A stretch of 64,000 nucleotides of DNA, taken from contig NC_085137.1 in the NCBI RefSeq assembly GCF_035046485.1, positions 443,056,334-443,120,333 of the forward strand, written 5' to 3'. This DNA is from Aedes albopictus (taxonomy: Eukaryota; Arthropoda; Insecta; Diptera; Culicidae). Numbering within the stretch: position 1 is the stretch's first letter; each line of letters opens with the position of its first letter. A program made the position numbers and the translations under genes. This document shows positions 52,483 through 63,490 of this stretch, in pieces. The notes beneath the pieces are model-generated. The model was not told the origin of the DNA, made no database searches, and was given only the letters and a program-made list of their open reading frames with translations.

Positions 52483-53913
52483 CTTTAAATGCTGTTGCAA
52501 CGGCAGAATAGCAATGATCCACCACGCCCACGCCGGTCCATCCACCCGGTCCTCCCAGTTCTCCTCAAGGTCCGGCATCCGGCCGAAGGTCTTGAAAATC
52601 TCGCACTTGATGTTGTCCGATAGGCTCTCATGCCATCCAATTGCCTTCGACAGCACCTTCTCGTGCAATTCCCGAATTAAATGCACCTTCCCACTACCGT
52701 AACCAGCCACGATCTTATCATCTTCGATGAACTCCACGTTGGCTGTATCGTAGCCGTCCTTCTCGTGACGGGCCACCACCCGGAAGCGCCTGGCTCCCAC
52801 CGTCGAGAGAATCGAACAGCCATCGCCAAGCTGCACGCAGTCCCGGATGTCCAGCATGGTTCCATATTCGACGTACCGCTGCCGTCCGTTCGGCTGCTGA
52901 AGGGCTATGCCGAACTGCCGTTCACCGCTTTCGATAGCTCTCCGGACCATCAACCGGTAGCGAGGCTCGTACACGAACAGTGGACATGGCACCGAGGGAA
53001 ATGCAGTGGTACAGATGAACACCGGCACCGTCGGTTCCCGGTCCAGCTCCTGCCGTCGGCGTTTTTCATACGCATCCGGAATGAACCGCTGCATGGCCAC
53101 CTCGACAAACTGGGTTACCTTACGCTTAGATAATGAGATCAGGGTAGGATTGGTGGCCGCCAGGAGGGCAAGGCCTTGGCCATTGCTGCTGTTGCTGCTG
53201 CCGCCTGCCAGATGATGCCGGAACTGTTCGATCAAAGGGGCCATGCACAGTGGACAGGACGAGGAATAGTCCATGCACCGGTCCAGACACACCCAACAGT
53301 AGGTGTGGCCGCAGGGAGTCACCACTGGTCGCCACAGCGTTCGACAGCACAGGACGCAGTCAAAGTCGGAGGTTTCGATTTGGCTCGGGTGGACTCCCAA
53401 CCGCACGGGGATTCCCTCGGCCGACCGAACCGCCTCCAACTCCTTGATCATTCGCTCAACGAACAATCGCAGCTTCGAGCTCGGTCTTGGAATGATTGTT
53501 TGCTGCTGTTGCTGCTTCTCCAGGTACTTCTGTTCCTTCCCGGCCCCCAGTGGCGAATCCATCCGGGGGTTGAATATGTTCAGATTGTACGCCGAGAGGG
53601 ATTTCCGCCGGTGGTGCGGTGGGTTCATCATGGTCTGCCGGTAGAACTCCTCGTCCATTTCGTCTAAAAAACTAGACCGGAAGTAGTAGTCCTCGTCGCC
53701 GCAGTCGGAATGGTCCTCGTCGAAGTCGCTGGTCCGCAAGCAGAGGAACTGCTTTTTCGCTTTGTGCTTGTGGGCGGAGGGGATCCGTAACCTTCTCCGT
53801 TTGCGGGAAGTTAACAGCTCGTAATGGCTGCTGAAGATAAGCGATAGGGGATCCACCACCGGTGCCGGGAGGTCCGGCTCCGACCGAACCGTGGCGAGAA
53901 GCTTCTGGAGGTC
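52483..53913 (-). CDS. LONRF: LONRF-like protein, RING finger and LON domain exon
   Basis: 477 codons, in phase 0 at both ends (acceptor GATTGTAG before GACCTCCAG, donor AAAG|GTGAGT). Numbering from VDPLSL (18 residues into the exon), a C3HC4 RING lies at about 168-205: CVLC, CGHTYCWVC, CPLC, with GHTYC as the His/Cys core. It is followed by a basic linker and the LON substrate-binding domain from about 279: VPVFICTTAFPSVPCPLFVY, EPRYRLMVRRAIESGERQFG, GTMLDIRDCVQLGDGCSIL, GARRFRVVARHEKDGYDTAN, ending WAWWIIAILPLQQHLK. RING proteins of this class act as E3 ubiquitin ligases; in vertebrate LONRF1-3 the order is RING, TPR, RING, LON. Codon use and exon structure look like a live gene. The paralogue number cannot be assigned. 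Confidence 0.93.
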
Positions 53914-53979
53914 CTACAATCAGAAAGGGATGGGAGTTAGTTTTGAACGTTTGGAGATTATGTTTGATGATATGAATAC

Positions 53980-54114
53980 CTTCGCCAGATCCTCTTTTAT
54001 CCCGTTGGCCACACACATGGACTGTTTGTCCAGGAAAATCGAAATGCAGTGCGAGATTATGGCTTGCTCGGTCTTTCCCAGGGCTGACAAAGCCAGGGCC
54101 CGATAGTAGTGTGC
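53980..54114 (-). CDS. LONRF: LONRF-like, upstream exon with TPR-like helices
   Basis: 45 codons between acceptor TTCTATTACAG and donor GCGAAG|GTATTC, phase 0. It encodes AHYYRALALSALGKTEQAII and DKQSMCVANGIKEDLAK, the helix-turn-helix pattern of a TPR, which matches the position of TPRs before the second RING in LONRF proteins. It joins directly to DLQKLLATVRSEPD of the next exon across a 66-bp intron. Exons 5' of this one were not found between 54115 and 64000. Confidence 0.85.
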
Positions 54115-54116
54115 CT

Positions 54117-54767
54117 GTAATAGAAGGGCAATAGAATCTGTGAGAAAAGGTCGCATAATATAATGTTTTTTCCCAGTTGAAAAATTTAAAAAAATATCTG
54201 AAATGTGAACATATTTTGATCATTATACAACTCGTTATCTCAAAGTTTGTAAAAAAACTCGTTATCTCATGAGGGGACACTCGTTGAACCATTTAAGGCA
54301 TTTTCCTAGATTCGTTTGTAGAGATTTTCTTAGATTTTTTTTGGAGGGATGACCGTCTCAGAAACTTTCGAATGTATTCTTCTTGTATCTCCTGCAGGGA
54401 CTCTCCCAAATTTCTGTGAAAAGATTCTTCCAGCATATTTTTTGTGCCAATTTCCCCAAAATTGGATCGCCCTCTCTTTATTCCATACCTAAATTCTCTC
54501 GTAACGGAGAAATGCTCTCAGAAGCCTTTGGAGGGACTTCATCAGAATTTCTCAGGGGGAACCCCTTGAAGGAATTCTCTCAGAGTCCTCTAAACTGATT
54601 CTGTCAGTGCTCTTGGACGGATTCTGCCGGAGTATTTCTGAGAGATTCTCTCGAAATCAATTATAAATAATGCACCTTACTGGCAGCTACCAGATTTGCT
54701 GGTACGCCTGAAACATACTGAAAAAACTTGAAATTAGTTTGGATTTCCATTCCGCAGAATCGTTACA
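54117..54767. repeat. Degenerate minisatellite in the probable LONRF intron
   Basis: AT-rich with scattered GAGGGA, TCTCTCAGAA and GGAATTCTC words resembling diverged units of the 24-bp minisatellite. No exon recognised. Confidence 0.5.
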
Positions 54768-54912
54768 TGTTCTGTGGCTTAGTTGGTTAAAGCGCCGGCC
54801 TAGCGAATACGGAGTCGTGGGTTCAAATCCCACCAGATCGTGATTTTTTTCACAAATTTCATCTGCTTATTTGTATGTTTGCAACAACACGTGCCTTCTA
54901 ATAACAAGTTTT
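54768..54912 (+). mobile_element. tRNA-derived SINE, complete copy
   Basis: TGTGGCTTAGTTGGTTAAAG (A box), then CCGGCCTAGCGAATACGG (anticodon arm), GTGGGTTCAAATCCCACCAG (B box), a T-run, and a body ending GTGCCTTCTAATAACAAGTT. Same family as 13780-13915. Opposite in sense to the LONRF gene. Confidence 0.8.
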
Positions 54913-56883
54913 CCAGTATGTTTTTTGAAGGGCTATCTGAAAATCTTCTGAAACTTCCTGAAATTACTCCGAAATCCCCTTAAAACCCCCTTGGACCCCA
55001 TGTAACGCCCCTGAGACCCTCTGGATGCCCCATGGAACTCCTTGAGACCAGTGTTGCAGAATTGGTTACTTAAGCACCCCCTATAGTGGTACGCCCTCCA
55101 GGAAATGACTTCACTTTTACGCCTAGTTGAAACTATTCCGAGAAAATCCTGCCATTCATTATTTTCTCACGATTTTTTCCTGTAATCATTGCGGAAAGGT
55201 ATTCCTTTCATGATTTTTGCAAGAATACTTCTTGAAATTTCTAGAAATTTCTCCAGGATTGCCAGAACACCGCCAGAAATTCCTTTGCGACATCTTTGAT
55301 GATTTATAAATTTCTAGAATGTTTGCAGAAAGGAGATTCTCTCAAAAAAATTTAAAATGGTTTTAGCAACAACTACTCAAAATATTGCTGTTAGTATCTG
55401 GTTAAAATGCATCCATGGATTTCTTTCAACATTTTTTCAGGAATTCCTTCAGTTATTCTTTCAGGTATTGCCACTGGAATTTTCCTTGGCACTTCTTCAG
55501 AAAGTTTCGCAGCCAGTATGAAATTGTATTGACTTTCTGAACCCCCTAAGCAGAATATCCTTTTTGAATGAGTGTGACCAGTTTTGTACCTTTTAATTCC
55601 GCCCTCTAATGCTCATCCTTTGACGACTCTCACTTATAATCTTCTACAGTGTCAGTTATCTGATAAATTTTTCACAAGATTCTCAAGAAATTTCTCAAAA
55701 GAATAATATTGAAACTGGTCCACCGGTCCTCCTGGGATTTTTTAAGTGATTTCATGGAAAATTCTTTCAAAGATTGCTACATAAGAACATGCTTGTGTTC
55801 TTTCATGTATTTCTTCAAACAATTTTTCAGATTTTTTTTATCAGGAGTTTTTCTTTGGGATTTCTCCGAAAATTCTTCTAGAATTTTATCACAAATTATT
55901 TTTGAAATTTCTCATAACGTTTCTTCAAATTCGAGGGATTTTATTCACAACTCGGAGATTGGTTCGACTTTGCAGTGCTGTTTCATTGGAAAAATCTATT
56001 TAATTGTGTCCGACGTTACGCCGGAGGGTAAAAAATACTGGTTGTTCTTTGTCTTGAGGGATGGTTGTTCTGTTTCAATAAAACAAGTCTGCAAAGCCGA
56101 ATCTATCTCCGATCTCCAATCACAGTCGAACTAGCATATTATTTCACAAATATGTAGAGTTCTTACAGATATTCCTCTAGGGTTTTCTTTTGGAATTCTT
56201 TTTTTTTCAGTTTTTTTTAGAGTTTATTACTTGAATTTTCCAGAAATTTCTTCAGATTTGGATTTTTTTTTTCTAAAAAAAAATATAGAGAAAGGGAAAT
56301 GGGTTTCGCCAAAAGTTACATCAAGTATTACTCTGGATTTATTCAGACCTTCTTTCAGAGATTCTTTCAGATTTTTTTTTTTTGCAAATATTTCCTCAGC
56401 ATTTCATGCAGAAATAACTTCAGAACATATTCCCTAACATTTCTCATGGATCTTTTCAAGAAATTTTTGTTTGAATACCTGCAGATGGTCCTTCAGTTCT
56501 TGCAACTATTATTTCAAAGATTTCTTCCAAAATGATTTTTTTAATGTCTTTAGTAGTTCTCTAAAGAGCTCCTCAGGGATTTATTTTCTTGTTCTTCTAT
56601 GATCGCCTTCAGAAATATCGCCGGGTCGTAATTTAGGAATTTTTGTGTAGAAATTGTGAAAGCAATTTTTCTGAGAATTCCTTCAGACGTACATATCTCC
56701 AGGAATTCTTTCAAGTATTCCTACAGAAAATCTTCAAGAGATACCTCAAAAATTTATTGAGGGATTTGTTCACAAATTCCATCAAAGATACGTCTGAGAT
56801 TATTCTCTTAAGTGTTATTCAAGGCATTCACACAGGAATTGCTCAGAAGATTATTTTTGAAACTTATTCAGAAATTCCTCAAG
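54913..56883. other. AT-rich degenerate repeat sequence
   Basis: Dominated by TTTCTTCAGGAATTCC-like words at irregular spacing. Open frames here (for example 55709-56134 plus) follow from the repeat composition. Probably intronic to LONRF. No exon recognised. Confidence 0.45.
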
Positions 56884-57168
56884 GGCCCATATAGCCGAGG
56901 CGGTAAACGCACGGGTATTCAGCATGACCATGCTGAGGGTGACGGGTTCGATTCCCGGTCGGTCCAGGATCTTTTCGTAAAGGAAATTTCCTTGACTTCC
57001 TTGGGCATAGAGTATCTTCGTGCCTGCCACACGATATACACATGCAAAATGGTCATTGGCAGAGGAAGCTCTCAGTTAATAACTGTGGAAGTGCTCATAG
57101 AACACTAAGCTGAGAAGCAGGCTTTGTCCCAGTGAGGGCGTTACGCCAAGAAGAGGAAGAGGAAATTT
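56884..57168 (+). mobile_element. Feilai-type tRNA-related SINE
   Basis: A full-length-looking copy: head CATATAGCCGAGGCGGTAAA (A box) and GACGGGTTCGATTCCCGGTC (B box), a body with AATTTCCTTGACTTCCTTGG, CTGCCACACGATATACACAT and AACACTAAGCTGAGAAGCAG, and a tail of AAGA repeats. This is the very abundant Aedes SINE I associate with the name Feilai; the name is from memory. Confidence 0.85.
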
Positions 57169-57789
57169 CTCAAAAAAAAAACTAAAATACAAGAATTTCT
57201 TAAAAGAGTTTCCAAAGATCTCACCAACAGTTTTTAAGGGATTTTTTGAAACAGTTTTCTAGGGATTTCTCAGAGTTTTCCTCAGGAATTTCTTAAAAAA
57301 AATACATTTGCATTATTTGTCTGAAAAAAAATCTAGATAAAATTTTCCAAAAATTTGTCGGAAATTTTTCCAGAATTTGTTTCAGAAATAGTATAGGAAT
57401 TTTCGTTGAAATTTCTTTTTCCATGCTTTAGGAGGATTTCGAATAAAAATAATTGGAAGAATTTTTGGTTGAATTTTTAGGATCACTTCCGGTAAAATAT
57501 TTGGTGAAATGCATGAACAAGTTTTTAACGACATTGTACCATGAATGCATGGCTTGATGTCGACTGAGTTCTTGGAAAAAATCGACAGAGGTACTCTGTG
57601 ATGGAATTTGGAAAGTTCATGTCCATTATCTACGTAGACTTTAAGGGAAGAGTGGGACCTATCAAAAATATAAACAAAAATATGTTGTTTTACCTAATCA
57701 AATTTGATAGATTTAAGCATTTTATGTGAGTATGAAAACTTGCATGCAACTTTTGGAGGGTGACTTGTATGGGAAATATCGTACCTAAC
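57169..57789. other. AT-rich unassigned sequence
   Basis: Degenerate TTTCTCAGG-type repeat words up to about 57500, then unassigned. No gene recognised. Confidence 0.45.
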
Positions 57790-57800
57790 ATAAATCGCTT

Positions 57801-58228
57801 CAGACTCTAGTTTAATTTAAAAACACTTCACTAATACTTTACTTTTGCAAAAGAAAATAAAAAATGAATAACTCTTTTAAAGAAAAACTAGAAAGGACGA
57901 GCAAATTCCTTTTAATTCTACTACTGTGCTTATCTTCGGACAGATAGGCCTATTTCGTCTGTGACTTACAGACTTCTTCAGTGTCAAGTGGAGCACTTGA
58001 CACTGAAGAAGTCTGTAAGTCACAGACGAAATAGGCCTATCTGTCCGAAGATAAGCACAGTAGTAGAATTAAAAGGAATTTGCTCGTCCTTTCTAGTTTT
58101 TCTTTAAAAGAGTTATTCATTTTTTATTTTCTTTTGCAAAAGTAAAGTATTAGTGAAGTGTTTTTAAATTAAACTAGAGTCTGAAGTAACAAGTTCTACT
58201 AAAAGCTCTAAAGTAATAGTAAAGTAAA
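57801..58228. mobile_element. Perfect palindrome insertion with an 11-bp target duplication
   Basis: Arms 57798-57990 and 57994-58186 are identical in reverse complement over all 193 bp, separated by only GAG. About 42 bp follow, ending in an A-rich AGTAATAGTAAAGTAA tail. ATAAATCGCTT flanks both sides (57790-57800, 58229-58239), so the unit behaves as an insertion of about 428 bp. The tail and the duplication length suggest retroposition. No coding capacity. Confidence 0.85.
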
Positions 58229-58559
58229 ATAAATCGCTTAAAACTATCAAATTCGATTTGGTAAAACTAAATATTTTGCATGAGTCGTTAATTTAGATGT
58301 TAATTGACCAATTAACCTTTTGATTGATTAAATAAAATATTTCCATGCTTAATAACTTGCAGTCAAAAAAGCCCCAAATCGCATATTTTGCCCTATAAAT
58401 TGAGGTATAGCTCAAAATTGTGACGTGTTGGAGCAAATCTAAGCCCGGATTCGGATTCAGCGGCCCAAAATCCTTCGGAGACACATAAGTTTGCTCTTGA
58501 GACAGACCAAAAGTTAATTTTTGTTACGCTGTGTTATCAGCAACCAGCATTCGCCAGTT

Positions 58560-58835
58560 TTCCACTTTTTGCCTTTGTATACTGGAAAGGCAATATGTTC
58601 ACTCCAAAAATGACTTTTTGTTAGAAGGCCCGGAGTCACATATACCAATCGACTCAGCTCGACGAATTGAGGTGATGTCTGTGTGTGTATGTGTGTATGT
58701 GTGTGTACAAAAAAATTCACATCACTTTTTGGTAGTAAACCTCAACCGATTTTAATGACCGATGGTGCATTCGACGGGGAATCTAGTCCCATTGTTTCCT
58801 ATTGAAAATGGTTTGGATCGGTCCAGCCGTTATGG
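58560..58835 (-). repeat. Dispersed repeat with a CACA/CATA microsatellite, copy 2
   Basis: In reverse complement it has GGACCGATCC, ACCATTTTCAATAG, a (CACA/CATA)n run at 58678-58708, CAGACATCACCTCAATTCGT, GATTGGTATATGTGACTCCG and CCTTTCCAGTATAC, in the same order as 9890-10255. Confidence 0.7.
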
Positions 58836-59370
58836 CCATTTAGGTGTTCCGGACGGGTACCCCTGGAAGGGACCAGACATGCATGCGACCCATCAAACCA
58901 CGGCATTTTCGATCATCTGATGAACGGTAGGCAGGAAAATTATCTCAGACCATATCTGAACCGGAAGTGTTCCGGAACCGGTTCCGGGTGTCTCAACGGA
59001 AGTGTCCGAATATAATAGTGAACCGAACCCATGCATACGACACACCAAATCGCGGCTTTTTTCATAATCTGATGAAAGGTTAGCAAGAAACTAGTCTCCG
59101 ACCATATCTAAACCGGTAGTGTTCCGGAACCGGTTCCGGATGTCCCACCGTAGGTGTCCGAATATAATAGTGAACCAAGCCCATGAATGTGACACATCAA
59201 AAAGCGGCTTTTTCGATAACCTGATGAATGGTTAGCAAGAAAATAGTCTCAGACCATATCTGATCCAGTCTTGTTCCCGAACCGTTACCGGGTGCCCCAC
59301 CGGCCTTATATAACAGAAAACCAATGCGATACAACAAATAACGGTTTTTCCAATAACCTGATGGCTGGTT
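58820..59370 (+). repeat. 152-bp tandem repeat, about 3.5 units
   Basis: Landmarks CATGCATGCGACCCATCAAA (58878), CATGCATACGACACACCAAA (59030) and CATGAATGTGACACATCAAA (59182) are spaced 152 bp. A fourth, diverged unit at about 59322 is 12 bp short. Each has GGAACCGGTTCCGG and TCTGATGAA. It continues directly from the dispersed repeat at 58560-58835. Confidence 0.85.
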
Positions 59371-60839
59371 ATTAGGCCTGTCCACCTTTTCAAAAATGTT
59401 CGCAGATTCTCACTGTTTAAACAATTTTACGAAAATTCACTTTACATCAGCAGTTCTTACACATTTTTGAAAATTGGTGATAGGGGGAAGGGTCTTGTCT
59501 GAGATTGCAAAAAAAAGTCTCTTTGAAATTCAAGATAAGAAACCAATACTCAAACCTCTTATTTGACTCGATCGAATTTTCATTAGCATCAAACTGATGT
59601 TGTTTCTTGAGTTCTTTCCTTGTCAAATATTCGACCCTGTGTACTACAGGCTATAGATTTCGAAAAATCCGAGGAAATGTCGATATGGAGACGCATGGTA
59701 TTTGTAAAGAAGAATTCCACCACATCCACCTACGAATCGAACCGTCCGTCGTACTGCCGAAGAGAGATTAATGATCTTACCATAACACATCGGCACATAC
59801 GGGGTCGCCACGGACCAAACCAGACACCAGACACGTTTCCCACCAGGACAAATGACGTACGTATGTACATTCGGAAGAAATTGCTATCGGTAAGGATGAA
59901 CTTCTAGCCGGTGGCAGACAGATAGATAATCACCGGCGTGATTTTGTGGTTCAGTAACCGCCAATTGTTGCTGAACCACCCGACAGATGTCAGTCGGTGT
60001 CCTCTTGGGTGGAGGAAAAAGATCGTGTGTGGCTGTTGAAGATTGATTAATTGTTGTGGTTTTGAAGATGATGGTTTTTGCTGATAGAATTAGATTTAGT
60101 TGAACGGAGAAGGTATATACGCTGTGGGATGATTTACTACAAGAAAATCCAAGTTCTTGCTAATTCAACAATCGATGTAGCGGAGAAAATTCTGTTTGAA
60201 TGTACAAATTCATGCAATTACAGTCAAAGAAAGTCCTTCAATTGAAATCTGTGGATATACTCAAAGAATTAAGTTGAAGAGAAGCAAGTCAAGTTTCACC
60301 AGAAACGTAAAGCCAGGAAGTAGATGGAGATCAGTTGAGATAGGGAACTATATTATCACTGCAACAACGAGTTAGCTACCAATAGCCGGCTCTGAAATTG
60401 AGGTGTTCATTGTAGTACTGCTTTCACCTTTCAATCATCTCTAGTGCATCTGACGAAAACTAAAATGAATTGCTCATAGGGTATTGGTTCCCTTATTAAG
60501 CGTGTGGCTCCTATTTTCATCCTACGGAAAACAAAGGATTGAAGCGCTGTTTGTTTTGTTTCTTGTTTTTGTATTTTTGGTAAGAAGTGAGCACCCATGA
60601 AAACAAAAAGAACGGAATCAATCGGTGCCGTAATCGCTTGTTTTCGAATAGGATGAATATGGGAGCGTGAGATTACTGATGGCACACATACCCTATTTGG
60701 CAACCAAAATTATTCCCTATTTCCTAACGTGAACTGCAAATCTGAAAACGATTCTCTCAGCAATCATTACATCATTTTCAGCTTCAAATTCGCACCCTTT
60801 GCCACACCATTGAACCATTTCGAAAATGCTAACCACTCA
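59371..60839. other. Unassigned, low-repeat sequence
   Basis: No TE signature found. A moderately GC-rich patch at about 59690-60010 has an open plus-strand frame without recognisable features. It may contain non-coding exons or regulatory sequence. Confidence 0.35.
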
Positions 60840-61440
60840 ATGGCGTGCGGTTGCCCTGCCATTGGCAGGCTTACATTGTACCTACAGCCTATTGAAACGT
60901 GCGAGGTCCTCACATGTACAGGCGAAAAGGACTTTCGCCCATCCTCCCGCCATCAAACAGCCGCACAGGGCTTCCTCCCCCGACTTGGGGTGCTGTTACC
61001 TCACCACCAACGGAGTCAATAGTCTCTGTCGGATGACGTCCACCCTGACTGCAAGCCCAATGAGGCTCAGTCAAGTTGTTACAAAACCTCTATTCTAAAT
61101 TCCGTTGTTCCCCCTTCCGTAGCAGCTCCCAAAGCAAAGTGAGAGCTTTTCAAATCATCACCGCGTGTTCGTTAGTTGGTAGGTTCGATTGTTGTGTCGT
61201 TACATCACACGTCACCCCATCTACGTCGCGTCGGCTAGGCTCTAGGGAAAACGTTGAGAGGGGATGGACGCAGTGAGGCACGGCCCAGTGCCGTGTCTGT
61301 GAAAAGCCGCCACGTTTCCACCGGGTCACGTTCTGTTCGGATGGAGGCGCCGCGCGGCGACGGCGTCGGCTGAGGGAGTTTTCTCACGTTTTGCGCATTT
61401 TTCACCGGTGTTCTCGGTTGTTTGAATATGGTTAGAGGAG
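60840..61440. promoter_or_regulatory. GC-rich low-repeat stretch, candidate promoter or first exon
   Basis: Base composition rises sharply here relative to the AT-rich surroundings, with CpG-rich words near 61340-61370 (GGCGCCGCGCGGCGACGGCG). No TE motifs and no convincing coding exon on either strand. It would suit a promoter/5' UTR, possibly of LONRF (minus) or of a plus-strand gene beyond. Position and composition are the only evidence. Confidence 0.3.
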
Positions 61441-61507
61441 GGTGGTCAATGGTAAGATAAGTGACGGAAGTAGAGTTTTAATGTAATAGGATGCCCATTG
61501 TCCATGG

Positions 61508-61904
61508 GGTGTCCGACCATTTGGCCGAACGCCGTTTGGCCGAATTATGATCAAAAGAATTCAGAGGAAGTTTTTGACAGTCTAACTACCATTATAATCA
61601 TCACAAATATTTCCTTCTTTTAAACATAGGCTATTATTTCTAGTTTTGACATTTTGAGATTAATTGGCGTTGAAACTGTCAAAATTTTACTGTTTTTTTG
61701 TTTTTTCCTTCTTTGAGTCATAGGCTGTTCTTTCGGATCATATTGATGCGGAGAACTGTGGCATGGTCACTCAAGTTCATTATTTATTTTTCGGCCCAAC
61801 GGTATTCGGCCAAATGGCATTCGGCCAAATGGCATTCTCCAAATGACCCTTTCGGCCAAATGATCCTTTCGGCCAAATGGCGTTCGGCCACATGACCCGG
61901 AACC
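61508..61904. mobile_element. Mutator-like MITE with CATTTGGCCGAA-word termini
   Basis: Flanked by identical 9-bp TGTCCATGG (61499-61507, 61905-61913), the Mutator-type size. The left terminus has ATTTGGCCGAA and GTTTGGCCGAA. The right terminus has at least six inverted copies or variants (TTCGGCCAAATGG and similar) between 61788 and 61890. The interior contains AGCCTATG/AAAGAAGG-type words shared with 44003-46430. No coding capacity. Confidence 0.85.
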
Positions 61905-61913
61905 TGTCCATGG

Positions 61914-62000
61914 AGATCTGATAAATTTCTATTTCCTTATAAACCTGGACAATATGCTTAGCATTGTCTAGCTTTGTTACTACGAGCTAATCGAATAAAC
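61914..62000. other. Unassigned short spacer
   Basis: Nothing recognised. Confidence 0.3.
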
Positions 62001-62370
62001 TTCCATCCTCCTTCTTGAACGTTACTGGTATCCTGGCTTTGCTATTGTCCCAACGTTGACTACTTTCCCCTACCACAAAAGGTTGATCGGAATCAACTCG
62101 TTTGGTAAGTCTACATAATACGGATAGATTTGTCCGGAGTACAACGCGTCAAACAGATGTCGTTTCCCGAATAAATAACATATTCGATTGAATTAAGTGA
62201 AGAATTGTAGATTTGTGCCACGGTTTGACTGGTGATGCTGAATCCCCTGACCTGACTGATACATAAAACATGATTGTGCTGGGAAGTATTTCCAGCTGTC
62301 CTACTGAGCGAAATCTAACAAATTCATTGATGGCGTAAAAACTTGAAGTATTTTTGAGCAAAGTACGTTT
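62000..62370 (-). pseudogene. Faint copia-like RT/RNase H linker trace
   Basis: The minus-strand frame reads FVRFRSVGQLEILPSTIMFY, VSVRSGDSASPVKPWHKSTI and LHLIQ. This loosely follows the copia pattern (-VGSLLYL-TRPDI-Y-VS-LSR-...-HW-A---I-RYL). Too eroded for a firm call. Confidence 0.3.
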
Positions 62371-62649
62371 AACCCGTAAACACCCGGGACGATCTACTTT
62401 TGGCAGAAATGCATCATCTTCTTTGTTTTAAAACATTTTACCCAGGTTTTTTTTTTATAGTCAAGGGGAATAGTTGTGCTAAAAAATGCATGGTACCTCC
62501 CCCCTTTGCACCCTCGCCCTTTTTCTTGGTAGCCGAAAATACGTGGCTTTTTTTTGTAGTTTTTATAAATTCTACATGTTTTTGCCCAAATTTCATCGTT
62601 TTGCTAATCATCAATAGTTTTTACTGATCCTTGACATGCAATGTATTAC

Positions 62650-63490
62650 TACCCATCATAAGTCCGTTTAAGTTTTGATCCCAGAGCTATTCTAAGGCCT
62701 CCAAAGTACTCCGAAGTTTGCGTCACAAGTCCAACATTCTTAACCAAATATGATACACGATAAATCATCACAGAACATAGTCTACGCTACCTAGAAAGCC
62801 TCAAAACACTCCTGGAAAATTTATGGTAAATTAATTGGGTGATTTAGGTCATCCAAACTACTCTGGAATTCATTTGCTTAAGATCTACAACATCTACTAT
62901 CATTAGTGTCCACTCTATTCAAGAAATTTAGTCACGTTGATGTCCATTAGACCTCGCAATGTTACAAGCAACTCAATATTGCGGTAGTTGGACATTCCGT
63001 GAAATACAAATGGCCTCAAAATGCTAAGAAGTTTGGATTACGATATCTAAATCCTGTATCATGTTTGAATTGTAAAAAAACATTCGTGGAATGTAGTCTA
63101 TACTGCTCATGGAGCCTCATTGCACAACTATAATGCTTTTGGTACATTTATGGGATATTCCAGGCTTTCCAAACTATTCTGGAATTAGGACCTTCAAGGT
63201 CTACAGGCTCTACTCTTGTTTTCGTTCACTCTATCGGCATAATTCTTTCACGATTGTGTCTGTTGCACCTCATAATATTACGAGTATGTGTTGCTATTTT
63301 GGTGTCCACTGGCACACAAGTAGACCCCCAATGTATTTTGAAGTATGGGCCGCAATATCTGTAAATCTTAGGATATTTTATTGAAGCGAATGCTCGCGGA
63401 ATATAATCTACGCTACTCTTAGAGCCTCGGAGTGCAATTCTGATAACTTAACAACATTCACCTGGTGATCTGGGTCATCCGAAGCGTTTC
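62650..63490 (+). repeat. Tandem repeat of about 312 bp, 2.5 diverged units
   Basis: Landmarks TCTACGCTAC (62781), TCTATACTGC (63097) and TCTACGCTAC (63407) are spaced 316 and 310 bp. A second landmark, GGTCATCCAAACTACTCTGG (62848), recurs as GGCTTTCCAAACTATTCTGG and GGTCATCCGAAGCGTTTCTG. Moderately diverged. Function unknown. Confidence 0.75.

Noticed and set aside
52681..54106. Plus-strand frames of up to 163 codons across the LONRF exons
   Set aside because: Antisense shadows of a GC-rich coding exon; the minus strand has RING and LON motifs and splice sites.
58293..58484. Minus-strand 63-codon frame near the palindrome
   Set aside because: AT-rich chance frame with no features.
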